Positions 8,127-16,294 are shown, counted from the stretch's first letter. The stretch is DNA of 64,000 nt from Brevundimonas viscosa (GCF_900116065.1 NZ_FOZV01000009.1:1-64000), one strand, 5' to 3'. Made by a program: numbers and translations. Notes: generated by a model from the letters alone, not told the origin.

Positions 8127-8861
8127 GTGGATAGCGGACGGCGGAGCCTGGATCTCTCGTTCCGGCCCGGCCCGTTCGCCGGCCCGCTGATCGCCCAGAT
8201 GGGTCTCGCCGGTCCGGGCCCGCGCCTGGCGTTCCGGAGGCTCGCCGAGGACGCCCGGAGCCGGGGCGCCGCCGTCACTCTTGTCGTGAACGGGGAGACC
8301 GAGGCCCCAGGTGACGAGGCCTGGCCCGCGGACTGGCGCCAGCTCGACCTGCGGCTGCGCCGGTCGCCGGCGGTCGTCAACACGGAGGACGATGCGGCGA
8401 ATGACGCGGAGACGGGGGCGTGGGCCATCCGTTTCACCGGCCTGGTCCTCGCCCTTGTCCCCGTCGAGCGGCTGGACGAGACGACCCCTTCAAACCCGGA
8501 GGGCCTGCCCGAGGGCGCGAGCGTCCGCATGGAGGTCAATCGCTACGAGCGCAGCCGTATCAACCGCGCGAACTGCCTCGCCCTGCACGGCACCCGGTGC
8601 AAGGCGTGCGACCTCGATCTCGGCGAACGGTACGGCGAGATCGGCGACGGGTTCATCCACGTCCATCACGTCGTCCCGGTATCGAAGCTCGGCACCGGCT
8701 ATGTCGTCGATCCCCTCACCGATCTCGTGCCGCTCTGTCCGAACTGCCACGCGATCGCCCACCGGACCGACCCGCCCGCCAGCGTCGCATCGCTGCAGAC
8801 GATGATGGCGGTCGGCGGTCGTAGGGGCCGGGCCGTTCAAGCGCCGCCGAATTCAAACTAG
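8127..8861 (+). CDS. HNH endonuclease
   Basis: A 244-residue protein. The C-terminal half holds an HNH nuclease with a zinc-ribbon: Cys pair in RCKACDLDL, the HVHHVVP motif carrying the catalytic His, Asp/Leu in PLTDLVPLC and the second Cys pair in CPNCHAIAH. This pattern matches McrA-like HNH proteins that cut modified or foreign DNA. The N-terminal 130 residues are not recognised and may form a DNA-reading domain. The GTG start at 8127 has only a weak ribosome site and sits right after the recombinase terminator, so the true start is uncertain. It could be a defence gene or a cargo gene of the recombinase island. Confidence 0.75.
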   Translation: MDSGRRSLDLSFRPGPFAGPLIAQMGLAGPGPRLAFRRLAEDARSRGAAVTLVVNGETEAPGDEAWPADWRQLDLRLRRSPAVVNTEDDAANDAETGAWAIRFTGLVLALVPVERLDETTPSNPEGLPEGASVRMEVNRYERSRINRANCLALHGTRCKACDLDLGERYGEIGDGFIHVHHVVPVSKLGTGYVVDPLTDLVPLCPNCHAIAHRTDPPASVASLQTMMAVGGRRGRAVQAPPNSN

Positions 8862-9447
8862 CCGTCGTGCGGGAGGGGCCGTAGGGGCGAAACAGACGGC
8901 GACGTGGGTTGCGCCAAGCTGTGCGCCTCGGGCGTGTAATCGTTAGCGGGGGTCCAACCGGACGCGCCCAACTGATGTTCCCGTCCCGTTCGCGAAATGC
9001 GCATAAGGTGCGTTCTCAGAACGGACTCAAACCCCACGCGCCCAACAGGTTTTCCGTGCGTGCCTCGGGCCCCCCTTGCAGAGAAAAATTGCCGGCAGAC
9101 CGCCTGCACCGCCACCGGCCCTGCTTCGGGTCTCTGACGCGGTCCGGGCCTCGCCAGCCCGCCGCACAAACGGAATCCCGCGCGACAAGAGCTTCGCCAG
9201 TCCGGGCCCGGGCGACTTCCGGCTGCGCGTGGACCTGCATCTCACGGGAGGCGCGATCTGCTCGGAGCGCTGTGGGAACTGATGCGCGAACAGCGCCCAC
9301 CTGCTCGCCGGGCCGTGTGGCGATCGGGGACCCGGCAGCTCCCGAGCGTCCGCCCTGGCTGGTTGTCCGCCCACGCCCGGCGCGGCTTGTCCGCGCCACG
9401 TCCAGACTGCCGGCCCGGCCCCCCCGCAGACGCTCAGGCCGCGCGCC
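8862..9447. other. Gene-free region with dif-like and short repeat sequences
   Basis: About 590 bases with no convincing gene on either strand. It contains an 11-base direct repeat ACGCGCCCAAC at 8962-8972 and 9036-9046. Between the copies lies AAATGCGCATAAGGTGCG (8995-9012), followed by the palindrome GTTCTCAGAAC (9012-9022). The GCGCATAA segment resembles the XerC arm of dif-type sites, but the opposite arm does not match. It may be a remnant of a mobile segment linked to the recombinase at 7455. No RNA gene was recognised. Confidence 0.35.
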
Positions 9448-10077
9448 TCATCCGCCGAAGCCGCGACCGCCGCCGCCGAAACCGCCGCGCGAGACCACGG
9501 CGGTGCGGCTCTGCATCCGCGCCGGCGCCTGGCCCGCGATCGGGCCGTGCTCCCGCGCGTTGGTCAGCCGGCGTCCCGTGCGGTAATCGCGATAGGTGTA
9601 GCCGCCGCCGAAGCCGTTCGAGTACTGGTCCTCGCGGTCGCGGTACAGGGGTCCGCCGCCGTAGTAGCGCCCCCCGTCCAGAAGGCGTCCGATCACGAAG
9701 CCCGCGACCAGCGGCGTGAAGAAGGAGCCGCCGCCGGAGGGGGTCTCCTGACAGGCCGAGGTCCCCCAGGTCGCCTCGCACGTCTCGCGGTTGCCGTAGC
9801 GGGGCGCGGTCTCGGCGGCCTGCCTCTGCGCCTCCGCCAGGGCCGCATCGCATTCGGCGTCCGGGACCACGTCGGCGGTCCGGCATTCCTCCAGCGAGGT
9901 ATAGGCCAGCGCCGGCTCGGACTCCTCGACGGGGACGTTCTGGGCCGGAGAGCCGCAGGCGGCGAGCGTGAAGCCGGCGGTCGCCATCAGGCTGCTGACC
10001 TGGAGTACGCGCGACCGCTTGAGCCGGCGCATGGTGGTGGTCTCGGGCGAACCGTTCTGTTCCGTCATCGCCGTCAC
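9448..10077 (-). CDS. yjfM: DUF1190 family lipoprotein (YgiB/YjfM-like)
   Basis: A 209-residue secreted lipoprotein. After a charged N-terminus it has a hydrophobic signal ending in the lipobox LAAC, then the DUF1190 signature TSLEECRTADVVPDAEC with spaced cysteines. Gly-Tyr/Gly-Phe-rich low-complexity sequence fills the C-terminus (GGGRGFGG). The GTG start at 10077 overlaps the DUF350 stop (GTGA); in-frame ATGs at 10068 and 10032 are alternatives. It is the last gene of the minus-strand arm of the yjf-type cluster. The molecular function of the family is unknown. Confidence 0.82.
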   Translation of the reverse strand: MTAMTEQNGSPETTTMRRLKRSRVLQVSSLMATAGFTLAACGSPAQNVPVEESEPALAYTSLEECRTADVVPDAECDAALAEAQRQAAETAPRYGNRETCEATWGTSACQETPSGGGSFFTPLVAGFVIGRLLDGGRYYGGGPLYRDREDQYSNGFGGGYTYRDYRTGRRLTNAREHGPIAGQAPARMQSRTAVVSRGGFGGGGRGFGG

Positions 10078-10487
10078 ACCGTCATGCAGGCGGCGTTGAG
10101 CAGGCCGACGCAGATGGAGATCGACGCCATGTAGAACGCGGCGGCGATCTCTCCCGCCTCGATGCGGCTGACGAAGTTCCGGAACGCCAGGCGGCTGATG
10201 ACGACAAAGGCCGCGATCTGGATCACCGCGGCGAGGACCGCCCAGGCGGCGAACTCCAGCAGGCTCACGGTGTGCGACAACGCCGAGGCGAGCGGCAGGA
10301 CGTAGCCGATCAAGGCCCCGCCGAGGGTGATCGCCGCGGCCGGGTTGCCCTGCCGGATCAGGCTGCGCTCATGATAGGGCGTCACCCACTGGTACAGCAG
10401 CTTGAAGGCGACGGTGAACGCCCCCGCGGCGACGAAGGCGACAAGGAACGACAGCGCCCCCTGCTGGAACATGAACCAGTCGAACAT
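10074..10487 (-). CDS. yjfL: DUF350 membrane protein (YjfL-like)
   Basis: A 137-residue inner-membrane protein with four hydrophobic helices, including LSFLVAFVAAGAFTVAFKLL, ITLGGALIGYVLPLASAL and WAVLAAVIQIAAFVVI. The pairing of two similar two-helix units, with small residues in ALIGYVLP, fits the DUF350 family. A GGAGGG site lies about 10 bases upstream of the ATG. It sits between DUF2491 and DUF1190 genes, the same order as in the E. coli yjfK-yjfL-yjfM set. Its biochemical role is not known. Confidence 0.85.
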   Translation of the reverse strand: MFDWFMFQQGALSFLVAFVAAGAFTVAFKLLYQWVTPYHERSLIRQGNPAAAITLGGALIGYVLPLASALSHTVSLLEFAAWAVLAAVIQIAAFVVISRLAFRNFVSRIEAGEIAAAFYMASISICVGLLNAACMTV

Positions 10488-10507
10488 CCGTGAAGTCCCT
10501 CCGGCGC

Positions 10508-11152
10508 CTAGGCGCGAAACTCGGCCATTTCCAGCGGAATGCCGACCATGATCTCGTGCGTGGTTTCGCCGCCCTCCGGCTGCTGCTCGAGCGCCAGCAT
10601 GAGTTCGCGACCGCTGGGCAGGTCCCGCGCGTACAGCATGCAGGTCTGGAAGATTCGCGCATAGGGGGCGACGGCCGCGCGATCATCCCAGATCGTCTCC
10701 CAGAGCGTCACGGGCGGCTGTCGGGCGTCGGTCTCCGAAAACCAGAACCTCGGGTAATCGGGCAGGTCTTCCCGCCCGCCGCGGAACAGGGGTTCCGACA
10801 GGCGATCCCGCCAGGCGCGGCGTTCGGCCTCCCCCGGCGGGTAGGCCGAGGTCCAAGGGATGAAAAGACTGAAATCGTAACTCTGCTCGCCCGTCGCATC
10901 ATCGCTCATGGCCTGCAGCATCACGTGGTCGTCCGTATAGAAGCGGTGCACGTACTGCCCGCTTTCGAGCGTGATCAGCCCCTGGGCGGTGATGTCGAGG
11001 GCGTCCCGGTCGAGCGCGAAGACGGTCTCATCCCCAAGTCGGCGCCACGCCAGCGGATCGAGGGCCACCGCCCGGCCGACGGTCACATTGCGCACCTGCG
11101 CCAGCCGCGCCGGCGGGGTCTTGTCTTTCGAGCCGAAAAGCTTGCCGAACAT
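10508..11152 (-). CDS. yjfK: DUF2491 family protein (YjfK-like)
   Basis: A 214-residue soluble protein matching the YjfK/DUF2491 family by its conserved stretches VGRAVALDPLAWRRL, YVHRFYTDDHVMLQ and FWFSETDARQPPV, and by its position beside DUF350 and DUF1190 genes. No signal peptide or membrane helix is present, so it is likely cytoplasmic. The ATG lies two bases after the channel-gene stop, implying translational coupling. No catalytic site is known or visible. Confidence 0.82.
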   Translation of the reverse strand: MFGKLFGSKDKTPPARLAQVRNVTVGRAVALDPLAWRRLGDETVFALDRDALDITAQGLITLESGQYVHRFYTDDHVMLQAMSDDATGEQSYDFSLFIPWTSAYPPGEAERRAWRDRLSEPLFRGGREDLPDYPRFWFSETDARQPPVTLWETIWDDRAAVAPYARIFQTCMLYARDLPSGRELMLALEQQPEGGETTHEIMVGIPLEMAEFRA

Positions 11153-11154
11153 GA

Positions 11155-12195
11155 TCAGGCTGCGAGCAGGTGCGGATCCAGCCGCGACCTGGCCACATAG
11201 AACAGCCGGTCCCCCCGGGTGATCGCCAGATCGGAGGGCGGATTGAAGCGCGGCTCGTCGGCGGTCATGGACTGAAGCGCCAGCAGGGTCGCCTTGCTGC
11301 TCCAGAGCCGCCGCGCCACATCATCGACCGGCGCGGGCTCGCCCGCCCAGGCGAGACAGAAGAGCGTCGCCCCTTCATCGAGGCGGCTGGTGAGAGCGCT
11401 GATCACGTGACTGGCTCCGGGATCGGCAGCCGCCCTGACCAGCATCTCGGCGCCGGACGCCACGACCACTTCCACACGCGGGCAGTGCTGGGCGAGCAGC
11501 CGCGCATTGTCCGCCTCCTCGAAGAAGCAGACGATGTGCGCGGCCGGCTCGGCCGTGGCGGCGGCGGCCAGGGTGGCGGCCAGGGTGTCGGCGTCCGTCG
11601 CCGCGTAGATCAGGATGCGGCTCGCGGTCGGCGCGCCCGCTCTCCGGAGAGCGGCGGGCGAGGTGAGGTTTTCCGTCTGCACATACCGGACTCTCGGGTC
11701 CGGATCCGTGAGCGACTGGCGTGTCAGCAGCACCAGCGTCTGGCCGGGCGACTTCTCGGCGCACAGTTCGTCGATCATCTTCGGCGTCCGCGAGGCATTG
11801 TAGCCCACAATCAGGATGCTGCCCGCCATCCGCGAAAAATCTCCCTTCCCAGCCCTGCGGGCGCGCCAGATCTCCCCGATCGCCCCCAGGACCTTCGCAA
11901 CCACGGTCGTAAAGGCCGCGATCGCGCCGGGGAAGACCCAGACGGCGGTGATCAGCCGTCCGGCCTGGGTCTGCGGACTGATATCCCCGTAGCCGACAGT
12001 GTAAGCGGTGGTGGCGTACCATTAGAGGAAGTCGGCCGCGGCCCTCAATCCGGTCTCGCCCGCCGCGCCCAGCATCGCCCATGACGACGCCGCGTGAAAG
12101 GCGATCAGAATCCACAACATGCGCCAGTGCATGTCCGCCATGGCGTGGAAGGCGCGATCAAAGATCACCGCCAGTTTCATGCGCGGAAGCAGCAT
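11155..12195 (-). pseudogene. TrkA-domain potassium channel gene with in-frame stop in the pore helix
   Basis: Read straight through, the frame gives 346 residues. There is an N-terminal membrane helix (MLWILIAFHAASSWAML), a pore helix WYATTAYTVGYGD with the K+ selectivity filter TVGYGD, a second helix (VWVFPGAIAAFTTVV) and a cytoplasmic TrkA-type nucleotide-binding region beginning SILIVGYNASRTPKM. Codon 58, at 12022-12024, is TAA. It stands where channel proteins normally have a Tyr or another aromatic directly before WYATT, so one base change from TAC or TAT explains it. The ATG at 12195 has GGAGG 6 bases upstream. Everything else is intact. The cause could be a recent mutation or a sequence error; restart at an internal GTG (11904) would make only the cytoplasmic part. 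Confidence 0.8.
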
Positions 12196-12245
12196 CGGTT
12201 CCTCCGCGACCGAGGTTGCTGGCGCCCCCTAGGCGAAGTCAAGCC

Positions 12246-12267
12246 TTCATGTTACGCGTAACATGAA
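12246..12267. promoter_or_regulatory. Perfect 22-bp palindrome between the divergent yjf arms
   Basis: The half-site TTCATGTTACG is followed directly by its exact reverse complement, CGTAACATGAA. It lies in the 74-base gap between the channel start (12195, minus) and the DUF2170 start (12270, plus), ending 2 bases before the latter. A symmetrical site here could control both arms. A -10-like TAACAT (12259-12264) lies inside it and would place transcription start at about the ATG. That fits a leaderless transcript, since no ribosome site precedes 12270. Confidence 0.7.
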
Positions 12268-12269
12268 AC

Positions 12270-12935
12270 ATGGCCAGGGTGCAGGACAGCAAAGTCGGTG
12301 CGCGCGACCGTATGCAGGCCTGGCGGCGTGCGCGGCGGGCCGCCGGCATGGTCAAGATGGAGTTCTGGGCGCCGGCTGCGGTCCGCGACGACATCAAGGC
12401 CGCCGTCCGCGCGATCGTGACCGATTCCACCCGAAGCCCGAGCCTCCGTCCCCGTTCAACCGCCATCCCCCGTTCCGGAGCACACCACCAGATGGACGCC
12501 GTGATTGAAACTCCCTGGACCGTTCCCGCCATCAAGTCCGCCCTGGAGACATCCGAACTGGTGCGGGAGGGCGAGCTGAGCGTTCGCGTGCTGGAAGGCG
12601 CGGACCCGGTCCTCCTCGCCACCATGCACGAGTACGGGGATCTCCCGATCTACCTGAGCGTCGGCGGGGCGCAGATCGTCTGCTCGGTGCTGCTGTGGCC
12701 CGTCGCCGAACAGCCCGACACGGCCGCCTTCAACGAGTTCCTGCTCAAGGCCCAACGCATCGTGCCGCTGTCGAACTTCGCCATCACCAATGTCGGGGGC
12801 GAGGACATCTACGAGCTGATGGGCGAGCTGTCGTGCAAGACGACGCTGCAGACCATCCTTATCGAACTGCGCACCCTCGCCGAGAACGCCATCGACGCCA
12901 CCGAGCTGCGCGAAACCTTCGGCGCGGCCGCCTGA
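12270..12935 (+). CDS. yjfI: DUF2170 protein (YjfI-like) with N-terminal basic DNA-binding-like extension
   Basis: A 221-residue protein. The C-terminal 145 residues, from about MDAVIETPWTVPAIKS, match the DUF2170/YjfI family (VGGAQIVCSVLLWP, FLLKAQRIVPLSNFAI). The first 50 residues are basic and contain RMQAWRRARRAAGMVKMEFW, a pattern found in small ribbon-helix-helix or MazE-antitoxin-like proteins. An internal ATG at 12492 would give the DUF2170 domain alone, but its nearest GGAG is too far. The start at 12270 has no ribosome site and lies 2 bases from the palindrome. An autoregulatory DNA-binding domain fused to DUF2170 is plausible inference. Confidence 0.75.
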   Translation: MARVQDSKVGARDRMQAWRRARRAAGMVKMEFWAPAAVRDDIKAAVRAIVTDSTRSPSLRPRSTAIPRSGAHHQMDAVIETPWTVPAIKSALETSELVREGELSVRVLEGADPVLLATMHEYGDLPIYLSVGGAQIVCSVLLWPVAEQPDTAAFNEFLLKAQRIVPLSNFAITNVGGEDIYELMGELSCKTTLQTILIELRTLAENAIDATELRETFGAAA

Positions 12936-12950
12936 TCTTCGGAGACCCCC

Positions 12951-13691
12951 ATGTCCATGCTCAGAAAACTCTCAGCCCTGTTCCGCGGGACGGCCCACGA
13001 CGCGGCCCTCTCGGTGGTGGACGCGAACGCCCTGCGCATCCTCGACCAGGAGATCCGCGACGCCGACAACGCCCAGGGCAAGGCCCGGGATGATCTCGCA
13101 GGGCTGGTCGCCCGCCGCCGCACCGCCGAGGGCGAAGTGCAGAGCTTCCACGACCAGATCGGCAAGTACGAGACGTCCGCCCGCGCCGCGATCGCCCAGG
13201 GCAAGGCCGACCTCGCGCGGGAAGTCGCCCAGCGGATCGCCGAACTGGAAAGCGAGATCGCGACCCGCAGCCCGATGATCGAGGACATGAAGGGCGCCGA
13301 GGCTCGCCTCCGCACCGCCATCGCCGCCACGGACCAGAAGATCGAGACGCTGCGGCGCGAGATCGACATCGTGAAGGTCAACGACTCGGTCCAGCGCGCC
13401 CAGGCCTCCGTCGCCCTCAACTCGGCCGGCGCCCAGTCGCGGATCGGCTCGGCCGCCGACAGCCTGCAGCGCATCAAGCAGCGGCAGGCGGTGCAGGAGG
13501 AGAAGCTCCGCGTCAGCCAGGAGCTCGAGGACCGGCGGACGGGTGCGGATCTCGACTCGAAATTGCGCGACGCGGGGATCCTGCCCGGGCAGACGTCGGC
13601 CGACGATGTTCTCGCGCGCCTGACCCGGCAGGAGGTGACCATCGTCACGCCGCAGATCGGCCATGCGCTCAAGGACAAGGATCCCGCCTGA
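12951..13691 (+). CDS. yjfJ: PspA/IM30 family protein (YjfJ-like)
   Basis: A 246-residue, almost entirely helical, coiled-coil protein. It starts MLRKLSALFRG, an amphipathic helix like the membrane-contact end of PspA/Vipp1 proteins, followed by long heptad-rich helices (AARAAIAQGKADLAREVAQR, RLRTAIAATDQKIETLRREI). PspA-family proteins assemble into rods that protect or remodel the inner membrane under stress. A GGAGA site lies about 7 bases upstream and the gene follows yjfI by 15 bases, with the ATP-grasp gene 2 bases downstream. It is the likely membrane-stress effector of the cluster. Confidence 0.87.
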   Translation: MSMLRKLSALFRGTAHDAALSVVDANALRILDQEIRDADNAQGKARDDLAGLVARRRTAEGEVQSFHDQIGKYETSARAAIAQGKADLAREVAQRIAELESEIATRSPMIEDMKGAEARLRTAIAATDQKIETLRREIDIVKVNDSVQRAQASVALNSAGAQSRIGSAADSLQRIKQRQAVQEEKLRVSQELEDRRTGADLDSKLRDAGILPGQTSADDVLARLTRQEVTIVTPQIGHALKDKDPA

Positions 13692-13693
13692 CC

Positions 13694-14857
13694 ATGGAGC
13701 GCCTGCGCTTCGAACCCCGACCGGACTGGGACGCCAGGGCCGAGGCCCTCGGATTCACCTGGCGACATGACGATGGCAGGCCCTACTGGGACGAGACGGC
13801 GGCCTACGCCTTTTCGCTCGCCGAGATCGAGGAGGATCTGGAGGGACCGACCAGCGAGCTCCACGCGCTGTGCCTCGCCCTCGTCGACGAGGCCGTCGCG
13901 TCCGAGCGTCTGATGGAGCGCCTCGAGATCCCGGAAGGTCTCCGCGACTACGTGGCCGACAGCTGGAAACGCGGCGATCCCTCGCTCTACGGCCGGTTCG
14001 ACTTCGCCTACGACGGGACCGGACCCGCAAGGCTCTACGAGTACAACGCCGACACCCCCACCAGCGTCTACGAAACCGCCGTCTTCCAGTGGCTGTGGCT
14101 CGAGGACCAGATTTCCGCCGGCGTGCTTCCCCCCGATGCCGACCAATTCAACAGCCTTCACGAGAAGCTCGTCGACCGGTTCCGCGCCATCTTCCCGGGC
14201 GGCGGCTTCATCCACTTCAGCTCCGACCCCGACTTCGTCGAGGATCGGCAGACGGTGCGTTTTCTTGAGGATCTGGCGCGCCAGGCGGGCCTGGACCCGC
14301 AGTTCGTGGCGATCGAGCAGATCGGCCTGAACGCCGATGGTCGCTTCGTCGACCATGAGAACTGGATCATCCAGGCGCTGTTCAAGCTCTATCCGTGGGA
14401 ACAGATGCTCCGGGACGACTACGCCGGCCCCTTGCCGGAAGCGCGCGTCACCGTACTTGAACCCGCGTGGAAGAGCCTCCTGTCGAACAAGGGCGTCCTC
14501 CCGCTGCTGTGGGAACGGCACCCCGGTCACCCGAACCTGCTCGAGGCCTACTTCGAGGACGATCCGCGGCGCTCGGCACTGGGGGACAGCTATGCCCGCA
14601 AGCCGCTGTTCTCACGCGAGGGGGCCAACATCGAACTGGTCGAGCGCGGGATCAGCGGCGGCGTCGAGGACGGCGGGTACGGCGAAGGTCGCCACATCCT
14701 CCAGGCCTTCCATCCGCCGCCGCTCTTCGACGGCCAGCACGTCATCGTCGGGTCGTGGCTAGTCGGAGACGAACCTGCCGGAATCAGCCTCAGGGAGGAT
14801 CCCGGCCGCATCACGCGCAACACGTCCCGTTTCCTGCCCCACTTCATCCGCCCCTAG
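13694..14857 (+). CDS. yjfC: Glutathionylspermidine synthase-like ATP-grasp ligase (YjfC-like)
   Basis: A 387-residue enzyme of the glutathionylspermidine-synthase C-terminal family, without an amidase domain. Family marks include GRFDFAYDG, YEYNADTPTSVYE, WKSLLSNKGVLPLLWE, ARKPLFSREGANI and GSWLVGDEPAGI, which together form the ATP-grasp and amino-substrate sites. Such enzymes ligate a carboxylate, often of a peptide, to an amine such as a polyamine. The real substrate of stand-alone YjfC members is unknown. It is the last gene of the plus-strand arm, 2 bases after the PspA gene. A GC-rich hairpin follows. Confidence 0.88.
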   Translation: MERLRFEPRPDWDARAEALGFTWRHDDGRPYWDETAAYAFSLAEIEEDLEGPTSELHALCLALVDEAVASERLMERLEIPEGLRDYVADSWKRGDPSLYGRFDFAYDGTGPARLYEYNADTPTSVYETAVFQWLWLEDQISAGVLPPDADQFNSLHEKLVDRFRAIFPGGGFIHFSSDPDFVEDRQTVRFLEDLARQAGLDPQFVAIEQIGLNADGRFVDHENWIIQALFKLYPWEQMLRDDYAGPLPEARVTVLEPAWKSLLSNKGVLPLLWERHPGHPNLLEAYFEDDPRRSALGDSYARKPLFSREGANIELVERGISGGVEDGGYGEGRHILQAFHPPPLFDGQHVIVGSWLVGDEPAGISLREDPGRITRNTSRFLPHFIRP

Positions 14858-14882
14858 AGGGCGCGCTCGACCGGCCAGTCGA

Positions 14883-14903
14883 CGCCCGCCGGACAGGCGG
14901 ACG
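14883..14903. terminator. GC-rich hairpin between convergent yjfC and che genes
   Basis: CGCCCGCC and GGCGGACG pair with one mismatch around the loop GGACA. It lies between two convergent gene ends (14857 plus, 14913 minus), so it could end transcripts from both sides. There is no T-run, so it is only a weak candidate. Confidence 0.35.
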
Positions 14904-14912
14904 CCGGCCCCG

Positions 14913-15368
14913 TCAATCCAGGATCGCGGCGACCACGCGGCGCAGGCCGGCGACAAGACCGGCGGCGTCCGGACCGGCGTTGCCCAGGCCCGCGAGGTGA
15001 AGCAGGCGAAGCGCCTGGACGTGCACCTGCACCGCATCCCAGCTCCACAGGGGACTGTCGCGGGAGCGGTCGATCAGGTCGCAGAGGCTGTAGGCCGCGT
15101 CATAGAACGGACCCGTATCGAAGAAGCCGGCGAGATCGACGATGCTCGCCCCCAGGGCGTAGGCCCGGACGCGGTCTTCCGGTGAACGCGTGGTGCACGC
15201 GGTCTCCAGCTGGGCGACAAGGCGTCCCAGTTCATCGAAGGCGTCCGTCCGGTGCGTCTGCAGGGCCGCGTCGGCCAGTCGTTCGGCATCGGCCAGACTG
15301 CGCCCGCCGGGTCGGGACAGCTGGCGCGCAAGGCCGCTTTTCACCGTAACCAGCCGCGCCCCGGTCAC
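14913..15368 (-). CDS. cheE: CheE-like chemotaxis accessory protein
   Basis: A 151-residue helical protein at the end of a che operon whose order matches Caulobacter, where cheE is the last gene. No enzymatic motif is visible; the sequence shows repeated amphipathic helices (ELGRLVAQLETACTTRS, AVQVHVQALRLLHLAGLG). The GTG start overlaps the stop of the cheYIII gene (GTGA). The symbol rests mainly on position and size. Its biochemical role is not established by anything in the sequence. Confidence 0.65.
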   Translation of the reverse strand: MTGARLVTVKSGLARQLSRPGGRSLADAERLADAALQTHRTDAFDELGRLVAQLETACTTRSPEDRVRAYALGASIVDLAGFFDTGPFYDAAYSLCDLIDRSRDSPLWSWDAVQVHVQALRLLHLAGLGNAGPDAAGLVAGLRRVVAAILD

Positions 15369-15961
15369 AGCACCACCCGCTGGGGTTTGAGAAGCATGTC
15401 GATGTCCGCCTGATCCAGGTTCGGCTCGCTGGCCGCCCCCACGTGGGTCGAAAGGTCGCCGGCGCGCCGGCCCGGCTGCCCGAGGGGCGGCCCGAAATTC
15501 CGGACCCGGCGGTCCGGGCCGACGTAGTCGTCGGCTTCGACGAACTGACGTTCGTCCATCCCAAGCCAGAGAATGCGCTTCAGCAGCACCGCCGGCGTCA
15601 GGGGCTTGGCGACCACGAAGCTGGCCCCGCAGTCACGGCTCTTGTGGACCAGCGACTGCGCCGCATGTCCGGTCAGCATGATGATCGGGACATAGCGCAG
15701 CGGCGGCGTCGTCTCGCGCCGCAGCCAGCGCACGAAATCGTAGCCGTCCATTTCGGGCATCGAGCAGTCCACGAGCACCAGGTCGACCATCCGGCGCTTC
15801 AGGATGTCCGTCGCCGCGATCGCGCTCTCGCACTTGATCTGCTCCTTCACGCCGAAGCCGTGAAAGATCGAACTGAGCATGTCGAGCGACTTTTGGTTGT
15901 CGTCGATCAGCAAGACCGACGAATGCTCCAGATTGACCCGGGATCGGGAAGCGCTCGCCAT
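15365..15961 (-). CDS. cheYIII: CheYIII-like response regulator
   Basis: A 198-residue protein with an N-terminal receiver (LLIDDNQ, phosphoacceptor Asp in LVLVDCSMPEMDG, Thr in MLTGH, Lys in VVAKPL) and a C-terminal tail of about 70 residues containing GPDRRVRNFGPPL. The tail is not a known output domain. Its place between cheU and cheE corresponds to cheYIII in the Caulobacter che operon. It could be a motor-binding or phosphate-sink CheY; the tail may mediate partner binding. It lies 3 bases downstream of cheU. Confidence 0.78.
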   Translation of the reverse strand: MASASRSRVNLEHSSVLLIDDNQKSLDMLSSIFHGFGVKEQIKCESAIAATDILKRRMVDLVLVDCSMPEMDGYDFVRWLRRETTPPLRYVPIIMLTGHAAQSLVHKSRDCGASFVVAKPLTPAVLLKRILWLGMDERQFVEADDYVGPDRRVRNFGPPLGQPGRRAGDLSTHVGAASEPNLDQADIDMLLKPQRVVL

Positions 15962-15964
15962 CGG

Positions 15965-16294
15965 TCAATCGAACAGCACGAAGTCGCCGGCGGCGACCGC
16001 CGGCGCCGGCTCTTTTCCGCCGAGGCGAGCCGCCATGTCCGCCAGCGGGACCGCGGCGACCAGATCGGCGGCCGCCTTCCCTCCGGCGATCCCCTCCAGC
16101 AGCCTCGTCAGCACCTCCAGCCGCTGGCCCATGGAGTCGAAGGCCTGGACCTCCGTCACGACGCCGTCGGCGAGACCGGGCGGCAGATCCCGCATCCACG
16201 CGCCCAGTCGACCGGCGACGTCGTCCAGTTCGCCGCGCAAGGCGCAGGCCTCCGTCGCCATGGCGGCCAGCAGGGTCCGGTCCGGGGGCGCCAT
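15965..16294 (-). CDS. cheU: CheU-like small chemotaxis protein
   Basis: A 109-residue, mostly helical protein lacking recognised domains, beginning MAPPDRTLLAAMATEACALR and containing VTEVQAFDSMGQRLEVLTRLL. The phrase resembles the helical region of phosphatase or phase-type chemotaxis helpers, but the assignment as CheU comes from its position between cheD and cheYIII. The ATG shares one base with the cheD stop (TGATG), so its translation is coupled to that of cheD. Confidence 0.6.
   Translation of the reverse strand: MAPPDRTLLAAMATEACALRGELDDVAGRLGAWMRDLPPGLADGVVTEVQAFDSMGQRLEVLTRLLEGIAGGKAAADLVAAVPLADMAARLGGKEPAPAVAAGDFVLFD

Noticed and set aside
8858..9169. Open frame of 103 codons on the minus strand in the gene-free region
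   Set aside because: No ribosome site, no recognised domain, and composition typical of a non-coding GC-rich frame; possible remnant only.
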